Assembly (NCBI GenBank): GCA_944472135.2
Contig: OX235263.1
Span: 2,835,517 to 2,899,516, forward strand
DNA from: Trichobilharzia regenti
Lineage: Eukaryota; Platyhelminthes; Trematoda; Strigeidida; Schistosomatidae
Direction of reading: 5' to 3'
Length of the DNA: 64,000 nt
The position numbers and the translations under genes were made by a program. The notes below the pieces were generated by a model that saw nothing but the letters and a program-made list of their open reading frames with translations, ran no database searches and was not told where the DNA came from. Shown here one piece after another: positions 41,592-52,290 of this stretch; positions within the stretch are counted from its first letter, which is position 1; every line of letters starts with the position of its first letter.

Positions 41592-43384
41592 GTGAGACTA
41601 TTTCTGAGAAAAATGGCTCCTTAATTAGCTCTCAGGATAGACGCCTTGAACGCTGGAAAGAACACTTTGAGGAACAATTTAACTTGCCTACAGCCACACT
41701 GAACCTCCCCGCCATCCACCACACCCGAATGGGATATAGACACTGGTCCGCCGTCTGTAGTGAGGTCACAAAAGCTATCAGTAATTTGAAACGAGGCAAA
41801 GCGGCAGGACCCGACGGAATTATTCCGGAGGTGTTTAAATATGGGGGTGACATACTAGTTTGTAGATTAACTGAGGTACTAGGCAAAGTCTGGGAATCAG
41901 AGACAGTGCCATCAGACTGGGGTAAGTCACTTATTATACCGATATTCAAGAAGGGAAACAAGTCCTCGTGTGATAATCATAGGGGGATCAGCCTAACGAA
42001 CATAGTCTCTAAAATCCTAGGCTCAGTAATCATGCATAGACTAAGCAGAACTCGGGAGGAACAGACAAGGGAAAATCAAGCAGGCTTTAGACCAGGTAGA
42101 GGGTGCATAGATCATATCTTCACTCTTCGACAGATTCTAGAACATAGACACACTTTTCGGCGTCCAACAATTGTCATATTTCTTGACTTGAAGGCGGCCT
42201 TCGACTCCGTGGATCGAAAGGTACTATGGCAATGTCTGACTGTGAAGGGAGTGCCAAGAAAGTACATTGCACTAATCAAGGCACTCTATTCAAACTCACG
42301 TAGTCGTGTAAGGGCTTATGGGGAATTGTCATCTGAATTGGTAACAACCAGTGGTGTCCGACAGGGATGTCCACTTTCCCCATTTCTGTTTAACTTCATC
42401 ATAGATATGCTGATGGAAGTATCCTTAACTGAACGTAAGACTTAGGAATCGACTTGTTACCAGGGAATAATCTTATGGACTTAGAATATGCAGATGACAT
42501 AGTCCTGTTAGGGGAGGATGCTGACAAAATGCAGAGTCTTCTGAACACCTTGAGCAGCAATCTTCGTATGTTTGGCATGCGATTCGCCCCTACAAAATGT
42601 AAGATGCTGCTACAGGACTGGACACGTCAACCCTAACTTAGTGATAGGGAGTGAAGTGATAGAACATGTTGACCACTTCACCTATTTGGGAAGTTGTATT
42701 AGCACCAACGGACTGATTGGCGATGAAATCTCAGCACGGATCCGAAAAGCTCGAGCTGCTTTCGCTGACTTACACCATCTCTGGCGTAGGCGTGACATCC
42801 GGTTATCAACCAAGGGACGTGTGTACTGCTCATCAGTTCGCTCCGTCCTTCTCTATGGCTCTGAAACATGGCCAATACGCGTTGAAGACATGAAAAGGTT
42901 GACTGCTTTCGATCATAGATGTCTGCGATCTCTGTCTCACGTTAGGTGGTTTAGTAAGGTAAGTAATGTTGACGTTAGGCGTAGAGTGTTGGGCAAAGAG
43001 GGAAAATCAATCGACGAGGCTATAAAGTTACATAGACTAAGATGGCTAGGTCACGTGCTGCGCATGCCTAACCACCGCCTCCCCCGACGGGCATTACTAG
43101 CTGATATAGGTGCAGGTTGGAAAAGAGCCAGTGGTGGCCAAACAAAAACATGGCCTCATCAATCCATGAAATCCTTGACAGTTAAACTGAGTCAGGTAGG
43201 GAGATGCAGACTTCCGGGTTGGGGCCCTCGGGACTCTAGGAATCAATGGCTGGAGACAATAGGTGACATGGCTCAAAATCGTTGTCAATGGCCAGCGCAG
43301 ATGTATTCAGTCTCTGTAATCTTTCATATTCCTTTCTACCATTACCCATTCTGTTTCACTCTTATACTTGTCAAACTCTATTGA
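41592..43384 (+). pseudogene. RTE-A reverse transcriptase, broken in several places
   Basis: RT blocks lie in three registers: KRGKAAGPDGIIPEVFKYGG, FRPGRGCIDHIF, FLDLKAAFDSVDR (motif A) and SGVRQGCPLSPFLFNF (motif B) at 41684-42445; LEYADDIVLLGEDADKMQ (motif C with YADD) at 42454-42636; and the C-terminal region with YGSETWPIRVEDMKRLT and [19 protein letters not shown] at 42572-43384. The frame breaks sit near 42440 and 42620. Confidence 0.9.
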
Positions 43385-43484
43385 TTCTCTTCACTCATCT
43401 TCTTGTCTACCTCTGTGTGCTATTTGGAACGTGGCAACTCGAACTGGTGCACTTCGGTGACAAGTTCTATGTTGAATCCAGACA

Positions 43485-45560
43485 GCGAAAGCTGCACAAG
43501 AGGAAACTTACGAAAAGTCTCCGCAAGGACCGTGAACAGTGGTGGGTGGCAAAAGCGAAAGAGATGGAGAAAGCTTCAAGGATAGGCAACACCAGGCAAC
43601 TATTTAGACTCATCAGCGAAACGGGTGGGAGAAGACAAATCATTAGTGAAACAATATCGGAAAAAAATGGCATTATAATTAGCTCCCAGGATAGACGACT
43701 GGATTGCTGGAAAGAGCATTATGAGGAGCAGTTTAATTGGCCTACAGCCACGCTCAACCTTCCGAACATCCAACACCTCCCTGAATGGGATACAAACACA
43801 GGTCCTCCATCTCTAACTGAGGTTACTAAAGCTGTCACCAATCTGAAACTAGGCAAAGCAGCGGGACCTGATGGAATGACTCCAGAGGTATTTAAGTACG
43901 GTGGAGACAGTTCACTGTCTGCATTAACTGAGGTACTAGGCAGCGTCTGGGAATCAGAAGTCCCATCGGGTTGGTGTAAGTCACTGATTATCCCTATATA
44001 CAAGAAGGGAGACAAGTCTTCCTGTGATAATCACAGAGGGACTAGCTTGACTAATATAGTATCTAAAGTCTTAGGCTCAATAATCATGCGTAGACTGAGT
44101 GGTGCTCGGGAGGCACAAACACGAGAGAGCCAGGCAGGCTTTAGACCAGGAAGAGGGTGTATTGATAATATCTTCACCCACCGACAGATTCTAGAACATA
44201 GGGATTCCTACCGGCGTCCAACAGTCATTATATTTCTTGACCTAAAGGCGGAATTCGACTCTGTCGATCGAGAAGTTCTCTGGAGATGCTTGGCTGTAAA
44301 GGGAATTCCGAGAAAATATATTGCACTCATTAAGGCACTCTACTCGTACTCATTCAGCCAGGTGAAGGCTTACGGCGAGCTGTCATCTGAACTGGTGACG
44401 ACCAGTGGCGTCCGTCAAGGATGCCCATCATCCCCTTTTCTATTCAACTTCATCATAGATGTGTTAATGGACTTAACCCTAAGTGACTTCAGCGACTCAG
44501 GGATTGACTTGCTACCAGGGAATAATCTCGTTGACTTAGAATATGCAGACGATATAGTCCTTCTAGGCGAAGACGCTGACGAAATGCAGTCTTCTGAACA
44601 CCTTGAGCCGCAATCTACGAATGTTTGGCATGCGATTCGCTCCTGCCAAATGCAAGATGATGTTACAGGACTGGACTACATCGACGCCTAGTTTAAAAAT
44701 AGGAAGTGAAGTGGTAGAGCACGTTGACCGCTTCACATATTTGGGAAGTACCATCAGCCAGTACCAACGGGTTGATCTCTGACGAAATCTCAGCACGAAT
44801 ACAGTTCACGCCGACTCTGGCGTAGACGAGACGTTCGACTATCGACCAAAGGGCGGGTGTACTGCTCATCAGTCCGCTCCGTCCTCCTTTATGGTTGTGA
44901 GACCTGGCCACTGAGAGATGAAGACATGAAAAGGCCAGGTAGCTGTCTTTGATCATAGGTGCCTGCGCTCTATTCCCCGTGTAAAGTGGCATAATAAGGT
45001 GAGCAACATTGAGGTTAGGCGTAGAGTTCTAGGTAAACAGGGGAAATCAATCGATAAAGTCTTGATGTTACAAAGACTGAGATGGTTAGGACATGTGTTG
45101 CGTATGCCAAGCCATCGCCTCCCTCGACGAGCAATGTTAGCGGATATAGGGTCAGGCTGGAAAAAAGCTAGCGGCGGTCAAACAAAAACTTGGCACCAGT
45201 CAATGAAATCCACAACAGTTGGTCTAAGCCACGTAGAAAGGTGTAGACTTCCAGGCTGGGGTCCTCGGGACGGTAAAAATCTATGGTTGGAAACAATTGG
45301 TGACATGGCTGAAAATCGTTCTCAGTGGCGCAGATGCATCCACTCCTTGTGACTTATGATCTCCAATGAAACTGTTTTGTATTTCTTTATTACTCCTTTG
45401 TCTCACACCTCTTCTCACTGTTTCTGTTATGCTTTTCTTGTACTTTCTTCTCTTGCTTCGCGTGCTACACGGAGTGTGGCGACTTGAACTTCCGCACATT
45501 TGTGCAAAGTTCTATGTCGAAAACAGACAGACAGTCAGAATCCACACAGAGACAGACAGA
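43485..45560 (+). pseudogene. Second RTE-A copy, 5'-truncated, in tandem
   Basis: This copy starts inside the element at GAAAGCTGCACAAGAGG, equivalent to 41436, directly after the tail of the first copy. The RT blocks are continuous to YADD (44545). Motif A reads LKAEFDSVDR where other copies have LKAAFDSVDR. Two bases are missing in ATGCAGTCTTC (~44585), which shifts the frame. The C-terminal domain continues with further damage (44999-45352) to an AAAACAGACAGACAG tail. A chimeric open frame (43282-44691) runs across the junction of the two copies. Confidence 0.88.
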
Positions 45561-45634
45561 TATTATGTAGTCACCAGAGAACAAGTACTCGGTAAAAAAT
45601 TTGGAAGTTCCCAGTACATGCACACTTAGGTGAC

Positions 45635-46480
45635 GTACGGCAACTTATTATTATTATTTTCTTTAATTCTTAGAGGAACATAGGGCTTCAGCCGCCCGTT
45701 TCCATTGCGTTCGGTTCTCTGCTAGAGTTTTCACCTGGCTCCAAGTCTGCCCACATGTTTTCATCTCCTCTTCACATGACCTCCTCCAAGTCACCCCTGT
45801 ACTGACGACCAACTCACCGCTTCCCTTTCGGGTTCCATTCGAGCACTGGCCTGTCTAGTGATGTCACTTGATGGTTTCCTCAGAGTATGGCCAGCCAATC
45901 CATCTCCATTTCTTCCTGCTTATTTGCTGCACAATCGGTTCCTGGCTGGTTGGTTCGCTGACTGCCAGACATCCCTGTTGGTGATCCTTTCTGACCGGTC
46001 ATCCGACCTTGAGTATCGAGAGAAGACAACTGTTAATGAAGGCCTGTAGTTTGTTTGAGATGCTCTTTATGACGCGCTGGTCAAGTCTTTGATCCGTATA
46101 GTGAGTAGCACTGACTGACTTCACATTGCAGTTGAAAATCCGGATCTTATTTTCATTTTGATGCTGAGTGGGGCTGTTGACCTCCACACGGACTTGAGAG
46201 TAATGAAAGCTTATCTTGCTTTCCCCGTCCTCTCTGCTTGATATCCTCGTCAGTTTCGTCCACCTGTAGTTGAAACGATGCTTCCCAGGTAGGTAGGTGA
46301 AGGAGGTTGTTTCTTTCAGGTTCCTCTCATTTATGATGGCTGATTGTTGTTGGCCAGGTATCTTCACCACCTATGTTTTATCTATGTTCACTTGAAGTCC
46401 TATCTTTGATGCTTTTTCTATCGCCAACTTGTTGCTTTTCACTTGCCTTCAACCATCATCTAATAGTTAGTTAATGAACA
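45635..46480 (-). pseudogene. RTE-B LINE 3' fragment (inverted)
   Basis: On the minus strand the order is SNKLQAFINSCLLSILK, FNCNVKSV, FTYLPGKH-type and KIPGQ blocks, with the 3' tail at 45635-45680 (AGAGGAACATAGGGCTTCA on the plus strand). It is closely similar to 61585-62400. Confidence 0.8.
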
Positions 46481-46726
46481 AACAAACTAATATAAACTGA
46501 AAAGCCCTACTTCAATATAGACAACAGAGAGAGACTATTCAGCCCAGTTATTTATTAGCTCAGTAAATAATCAATCGACATGGGATATTTAAAAAAAAAG
46601 CACAATCGATTTATTTATTCACTGTCACATATATCCACTTGATTTAAGTGTCAAGAAGGCGCATATACACTAACCATTTCCCTCATCTGTGTACATATTT
46701 ATATATAATAAATATAATAATAAAAT
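46481..46726. other. Upstream region of the RING gene
   Basis: AT-rich. A TATTTATATATAATAAATA run lies about 10-35 bp before the ATG; it could be 5' UTR or core promoter, and this cannot be decided from sequence. Confidence 0.4.
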
Positions 46727-47293
46727 ATGTCTGTACAATATAAAAGACGAAGAGAAGAATTAAATTATTCTGAAGAGAAATCACCAGATTTTTCTAAAAG
46801 CATTTCTTACACTGTGATAAAACAATTATTAGAGAAAGAATTGCATTGTGCTATATGCCATGAAATTGTTATCTTCTCTAGTGTACTCCATTGTGGTCAT
46901 ATATTTTGTACTTATTGTATACATGTATGGTTAAAGCATAAGCCTAAATGTCCTCTATGCTTTAAACCATGTCATCGACATGTTTCATTAAAAATTTTAG
47001 ATAATTTTATCGAAGAAATTTATGATTTATTTATGCCCAAATGTTTACAAATTGAACGATGTAAAGAGATTGAATCTCGTCAAAAAATAACAGATGAAGC
47101 TGAAATCGATAAAAATTCATCGTCAGAATTTGAAAGTGGTAGTGATAGTCAATTAACCGAAAGTGATTTCGACTCTACTTCATCGTCGTTATCATCAATG
47201 ATGATGATGGATACTTCGACGTCAACAACTTCAGCGGATACAACCTCGTCATCAACGTCGTTTACAACAGATGCTTCTTATTCATCGATGTAG
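46727..47293 (+). CDS. Small RING-finger protein, RNF8-like
   Basis: This is an intronless 188-codon frame with an ATG at 46727. Residues 41-78 form a C3HC4 RING: C41, C44, C56, H58, C61, C64, C75 and C78 (CAIC, CGHIFCTYC, CPLC). The segment before it (IKQLLEKELHC) and the block after it (LKILDNFIEEIYDLF) resemble RNF8, whose RING is followed by a similar LDNCINKMV helix. By family knowledge such RINGs are ubiquitin E3 ligases; RNF8 acts at DNA breaks through an N-terminal FHA domain. No FHA domain or upstream exon is visible here, so it may be a RING-only paralogue or the last exon of a longer gene. The C-terminal ~55 residues are Ser/Thr/Asp-rich. Host-like AT-rich codon use argues against a transposon origin. 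Confidence 0.82.
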   Translation: MSVQYKRRREELNYSEEKSPDFSKSISYTVIKQLLEKELHCAICHEIVIFSSVLHCGHIFCTYCIHVWLKHKPKCPLCFKPCHRHVSLKILDNFIEEIYDLFMPKCLQIERCKEIESRQKITDEAEIDKNSSSEFESGSDSQLTESDFDSTSSSLSSMMMMDTSTSTTSADTTSSSTSFTTDASYSSM

Positions 47294-47920
47294 TAGTCAG
47301 CGTACATCATTCGTAGACACAAGAGATTGTCATCATCAACGAGTTATGCTTTATAAAGTATCTTATCTTTCGATTGAATCCCCCTCCCCGCGCGTTATAT
47401 TTGAAAAGACAAACAAACAAACATGATTTCCATTTGTATTTGTAAATTTTGCCATCAATCAGATGTATGTAATTATGTGATGATTAAGTTATTAGATAAA
47501 AGAATTTTATCTAATAGGGATGTTTTTGCTTAATGATATAGCCACTTTGTAATTATTAACTGAACATAGGTTTCCAGACCGTAGGTGTTACGAACTACCT
47601 GGAATAATTTGAGCGCCGAGTCAGATTGATTCATTATAAATTATTTAAATTAATCCCAGCGTGTTAAGAAAATCAAAAGAAGATCAGTTTTCTGAACGTT
47701 TCGCTGTGTTAGTCACCACAGCTTCTTCAGCAGATTTATTCGAATTTTTATTAATCGTCAAAATATATAGTCAAAATTTTTCACATAAATTGAAGTCAGT
47801 TTATTTGGAGGTCATTTGTCCATGGTCATTTTTACCAATAGAAATATGTAAGCAGTCATCGCATATATATTTGTAATGACTAATGTCAAATTGCAAAGCA
47901 AATTAATGTCATATATAGAA
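47294..47920. other. Intergenic stretch after the RING gene
   Basis: Probable 3' UTR followed by AT-rich sequence. Positions ~47875-47915 resemble the reverse complement of a Penelope tail segment near 59320-59345. No gene is seen. Confidence 0.4.
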
Positions 47921-48264
47921 TATGGAGGATTTCACCATGAGCTGACATCAGTTAGAGAACCACTGGAAAACCTGGGAGTAATGGAAAGCTGTTTCGTCCT
48001 AGTTTAGGACTCTTCATCAGTACGCACCCACCGTTGTTCGAATCCAGGACCTTCTGGTTACAGGGCGAGCTCGTAGACCATTGAGCCACTGGGACTTGAT
48101 CCAATGGTTCTTGAAATCTAACTTCTGCCAGTTCACGACATAGCGCGATCACTTCGCAATGTCTTCCTCGATGAGTTACTGCCCCATCTTCGACCTGCTG
48201 TACCCTACTGGTCACGGCTTCCCACTAGAACCCCTGATGAAAGCTCATGGTGAAATCCTCCATA
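47921..48264 (-). mobile_element. 344-bp element with 23-bp perfect inverted termini, tRNA-like promoter and hammerhead-type core
   Basis: Positions 47921-47943 and 48242-48264 are perfect reverse complements (TATGGAGGATTTC...). Between them, on the minus strand, lie a tRNA-like A box (CAGTGGCTCAATGGTCTACG), a B-box-like GGATTCGAAC, and then CTGATGA (48014-48020), AGA, a GTCCTA/TAGGAC hairpin and GAAAC (47991-47995). A GTC|CTGG site at 48044-48050 corresponds to the cleavage site of the Sm-alpha hammerhead. Stem I and III pairing is poor by eye. No clear target duplication flanks it. Confidence 0.7.
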
Positions 48265-48299
48265 CAATCAAACAAAATCCCTACAAAACCAATACTTGA

Positions 48300-48480
48300 A
48301 AATATATAGAATAATTGATAGGATGGATAGAACTTGAAAAAGGGTGTGCAATTATAGGATTAGTAGACAAATCGTTGTAAAAAACAACGATAAACTCTAT
48401 ACTGTTAAATTTCACACAATATTACGTAACGTTTTTGTTTTATTCGATTTGTCTACTAATCCCAGACTAATAATGCGATA
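48300..48480. mobile_element. Penelope tail fragments in inverted arrangement
   Basis: 48310-48370 matches 59262-59310 in reverse and 48385-48470 matches 59195-59270 in direct orientation (CACAATATTACGTAACGTTTTTG, then TTCGATTTGTCTACTAATCC). The two pieces form a small hairpin-like arrangement. Nothing is assigned from 48481 to 49160. Confidence 0.6.
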
Positions 48481-49034
48481 AGCGAAGCTGGTGATTTCAG
48501 TCACTGTTTGGTGAGTCCATATACTGTATACCTGTATGAAAACGGACTTTATCCCGAAGGTGGAAATAAGCATTAGTGCTGGAGAGGATCTATAGAAAAC
48601 TGTCAATTTGTTCAAAACATACAGGAAGTTCTGGCCACAAATATCCACTTCTCGTATATATATATACAACCACCTCACAAAGACTATCGTGTTCTGCTGT
48701 TACATTTTCCGTCGATCAAACCGAATAACATCATGTTGATCGTCAGAAATCGTCGAAGAGTCCCTATGCTAGGAGTCAACACATCAACAGAGACCGAGCT
48801 TTCCGACCGAATAAAAATCAAACACGCGAATAACTTCAACACATAACAAGTGATAGCAATTACACAATAGGCGGTTGGTTATTGTATTCCAGTGGCTTAG
48901 TTAAAGACGTGTAGGTGTTTAGCACAATGGTTATTGGTGATAGCACTATAGTTCACGGAAGGTACAGTTACATCTCAACCGGAACGAAGTCAACACTGCT
49001 GGCTTCAATTGATATCTGTTATCTTGTAACTGTA

Positions 49035-49040
49035 TTTATT
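49035..49040 (-). terminator. Polyadenylation signal candidate for the minus-strand gene
   Basis: AATAAA on the minus strand, about 130 bp past the TGA at 49168. Confidence 0.5.
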
Positions 49041-49167
49041 TGAACAATTAAAAAATAAAAAACACCATAGAAATGCAGTAGAAAGTAAAAAAAAATATGC
49101 GTATTTATACACATTCATATGATACAATTGGTTATAAAATATAATAATAATAATTCACAACAGGTTT

Positions 49168-49401
49168 TCATTTGTTCATTGTAACACTGAATAATTCTGT
49201 TTGACGTTTATAATCAGTTAATGCACGTTGACGACTAGACAGGAAATCAATAACATGTGGTGATCTTAACAGAGCTGATTTTTTTGCATCTAAGACAGCG
49301 TGTATTAACTTTCGATAATTTGGTGCATCCGATTCTGGTCCAGTAGAACCAGCTGAACTTGATGAAGATAGAGCTGTTGAACTTTGTCCAGGCTGTTCAG
49401 T
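49168..49401 (-). CDS. Terminal coding exon of an unrecognised host gene
   Basis: On the minus strand an ATTTTAG acceptor is followed by 77 codons and a TGA stop, starting in phase 0. The N-terminal third is Ser/Gly/Thr-rich; the rest is a compact, probably helical segment (NYRKLIHAVLDAKKSALL, then FLSSRQRALTDYKRQTELF). The phase matches the donors of the duplicated exons at 55043 and 60873, and the base composition and low-complexity style agree, so I join them as one gene. The product is not recognised; a nuclear or regulatory protein would be a guess. Confidence 0.65.
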   Translation of the reverse strand, partial: TEQPGQSSTALSSSSSAGSTGPESDAPNYRKLIHAVLDAKKSALLRSPHVIDFLSSRQRALTDYKRQTELFSVTMNK

Positions 49402-49539
49402 CTAAAATATTAATATAAAATACATATTCACAAACACATATATACAAGCACTGACATAAGAATAGGAGTTGGGCATTGTAGTGGGAGAATGTGATTCCAA
49501 TATGGAGAAATTTAGTTTTCATAAATATTGCTCTTCATA

Positions 49540-50640
49540 CATCTAATCCTACTCTCCAAAGATAATATAGTGGAGATATGTGGATGACACTTTCACTCAC
49601 TCGGTGTTAAAAACAGAACATATCACAGTCTAGGCCCTTGACACATATAAACTCACTAGTAAAGGGAATAAAATTCACATTTGAATCAAAAAATGAAGAA
49701 GGAGAATTAGCCATGATGTCAGACTGTAAAATAAAACGAACGGAAGACGGTAGAGTGCACACTGGAGCTTATAAAAAGCCAACGCATTCTGTTAGTAGAT
49801 ATTTAGACACTTAATTCATCCCATGTGTTATCTGTCTGTGAAGGCAGGCTTAGTTAAGCAACAGTACTTAGTAGTATACGTTAAAACACCTAAACGATGT
49901 AATGAAACATTCTGTTAATACATATTTAGACACTTAATTCATCCCATGCGTTATCTGTCTGTGAAGGCAGGCTTAGTTAAGCAACAGTACTAAGTAGTAT
50001 ACGTTAAAACACCTAAACGATGTAATGAAACATTCTGTTAATACATATTTAGACACTTAATTCATCCCATGCGTTATCTGTCTGTGAAGGCAGGCTTAGT
50101 TAAGCAACAGTACTAAGTAGTATACGTTAAAACACCTAAACGATGTAATGAAACAGATAGAAGCCTTGGTGCCAAATAACTAACTATCCTATAAAATTCA
50201 TTAGGATGATCAGAAAAAGTCAAAAAAATAATAAAAAATAATTGGGAAACTAATAATGGCAACACAAATATAAGAGAATATGAGGCATCTACAGTTTCAC
50301 CATATAAGAAGGGCACATCTGAGGCCCTACGTAGGATTCTCAATAAAGCAGGAATTAGGGTGACATTTAAACGTACAAACCCACACAGAGACAAGCTTTA
50401 TGGACTAAAGGACCCAGTGGATCCGATTTAGATAAAATAATACAATTTACAAAATACCTTACAATGACTGTGAGCGAAGTCAACTACATAGATCAAACCA
50501 GTAGATAAGGGGTAGTCAGATTATGAGAACTTGGGAATTTAACTAACGTTAGAATGATTGGTCCCGATCGCGAAGATAAGTAATTTAGAATAAAGCTCAG
50601 CGCTACATTGCACTGCATGCATTAACACACAACCACACCA
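49540..50640 (+). pseudogene. Penelope-like element relic 2 (RT and GIY-YIG remnants)
   Basis: In plus orientation WRYVDDTFTHS at ~49580 is the Penelope RT catalytic box (RYVDD). HTGAYKKPTHSV follows near 49760. At ~50295-50400 the sequence reads SPYKKGTSEALRRIL and FKRTNPHRDKLYGLKDPVD, the block preceding the GIY-YIG domain. Stops and frameshifts are frequent. A 123-bp coding segment is triplicated inside it. Confidence 0.82.
49786..50154 (+). repeat. Three tandem copies of a 123-bp unit
   Basis: Copies start at 49786, 49909 and 50032. Each begins ATTCTGTTA and ends AATGAAAC. Copies 2 and 3 are almost identical; copy 1 differs at a few bases. The unit is part of the Penelope coding region and is 41 codons long, so the duplication preserves frame. 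Confidence 0.95.
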
Positions 50641-50787
50641 TAGGGTGGTGGGAGAGGGTTAAAATTCAAAGAAGTAATATAAGTAGGTGGAGAGAGATAG
50701 AGGTTGATTACTGAATCCTGGTTCATAGAATAATCTACACCCAACACGTGCAATAGGAATGACTCATCACCAACGCCAGATATATCT

Positions 50788-51021
50788 TTTTTATTCCTTC
50801 ACGTTCCCCAGTAGAACATAGGGCTTCAAGCTAGTGGCTTGAAGTTTCTGTAGCAGTGCTTATTTTACAGGATGGGGTTGATAGCCTCATGCCAAACCTT
50901 TCCTCTTTACCAGCATTATTTCTCGCTTAGCGAGGTAAAACAGGGTGCGTCGGTGGCCGGGGATCGAACCCCGGATCATGTGCATGGTCGGTGAGCGTCC
51001 TAACCGCTATGCCACCGACGC
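50788..51021 (-). mobile_element. tRNA-derived SINE, subfamily II
   Basis: The minus-strand tRNA-like head ends at 51021 (GTGCGTCGGTGGCATAGCGG; GGGGTTCGATCCCC) and the body ends with GCCCTATGTTCTACTGGGGA. Imperfect target duplications are seen (AACGCCAGATAT on the left, AACGTCAGAGATAT on the right). Confidence 0.9.
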
Positions 51022-51964
51022 ACAACGTCAGAGATATGGAAAATATTATTACCAATCAAATCAAGAAATGACAAATAATGGAATTACATAATCGAAGTCG
51101 AAAAGTTGTCTGAGTAAATATTCATATGATTATGGGCAATAAATTGCGCTCGAAACGTCCTCAGTAAATATTAGCGTATAACACTGTGTAACTTTATCAA
51201 AAATAAATTTTCTCCATAATATATATAGAAGCACCACTCATCCATCAGTCAGCTAAATGCATAATTGTCTATCTATACAGTTCAGAGTGAGTGAAATTTC
51301 AACACACGAATTTCTCACTTAGGAACCAAAATGGTTCACATTACACTATATGATTTGCTTCATACCACGAATGGAAATGAAGAAAGCAAGCATTAATGCA
51401 TTTACTACTATTACTAACTACCGATTGATTGAGACGAGCAGCTGAACACCACAAACACACCAACACCAGTAGTGCTCGCTATCCACATCGAAGTGATCTA
51501 AATACCAGACAGCTGTTTAGCTCATTTGTGGCTCACTTAATCATCTGTGTACCCGGTTCGACTCATTTCAATTAACCAGAAGCATATATAGTGTCATGCA
51601 TTCGTCAGTAAGGCTTGTCTACAAAATCCATAACAGTATAATTCTGTTCATGCATCGATTTGGTCACTTGAAAGTGCCTGGATGTTATGTATGTCTCTTG
51701 TCCTTTGTGTGTTAGCACCTGATCGAATGATATAATTTAACTTCGCAAGGTTAGTTGATATCAAAACATAACTTTCAATACGTGTTACTTGGATGGAAGC
51801 AATAAACAGGAAACCTTGGGCATGGTTACCCTCTTGCTGATAAATGTCAACAAAGTGTATCAGCAACCTGGATGTACGTAGAGATGGAGAGTCATCTCAT
51901 TTGATGATGACCAACTTGGAAATTAGAGACAGGCCAGTCCAGCAATCAGTCGGTGTATACATTA
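51022..51964. other. Intron sequence, unassigned
   Basis: A GCGCTCGAAACGTCC motif at ~51147 resembles a retroelement tail. Nothing else is recognised. Confidence 0.4.
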
Positions 51965-52150
51965 ATTTTTTTATTACAGCTTGATTCCACACTGTATTTT
52001 GGGTACAAGTATGAAATTTTCACCATGTAATATCGGTAGCCCAAATTTTGCAGGTCGACCAAATGATATCAGGTGTGCGTCGGTAGGGGATCGAACCCCG
52101 GACCATGTGGATGGTCGGCGAGAGTCCTAACCACTGTGCCACCGACGCAC
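51965..52150 (-). mobile_element. tRNA-derived SINE, subfamily I
   Basis: The minus-strand head (GTGGCACAGTGGTTAGGACT; GGGGTTCGATCCCC) and body are as at 19142-19330. A second, weaker tRNA-like stretch at ~52215-52290 (GGGTTCAAGTCCC) may be another old SINE. Confidence 0.85.
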
Positions 52151-52290
52151 ACACTAAGGCTGTAAATCAAAAAATAAAAATAAAGGCTGTAAAAAGAAGA
52201 AATCCTGAGCATGCAGAGCTCGGTGGGAAAGTTTATGACTGTAGTACTGAGTGATATGGGTTCAAGTCCCTCAGTTCTTTCGATATGCCA

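Larger units (their letters stand above)
39733..43484 (+). mobile_element. Full-length RTE-A LINE (frameshifted)
   Basis: This 3.75-kb element begins at CCCGACC with a predicted HDV-like ribozyme, has a GC-rich 5' region, an endonuclease-RT coding block and a short 3' UTR ending GAATCCAGACAG. The layout matches the RTE clade (in schistosomes, SR2/SR3-type). At least three frame breaks (near 41580, 42440 and 42630) make it inactive. Its 3' end is joined directly to a second truncated copy. Confidence 0.88.

Noticed and set aside
43282..44691. 469-codon open frame as a possible novel protein
   Set aside because: It is a read-through from the 3' UTR of one RTE copy into the RT of the next across their junction; the first ~70 codons are non-coding tail sequence.
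49786..50154. CRISPR-like array
   Set aside because: The three 123-bp units are contiguous with no spacers, are Penelope coding sequence and lie in a eukaryotic genome.
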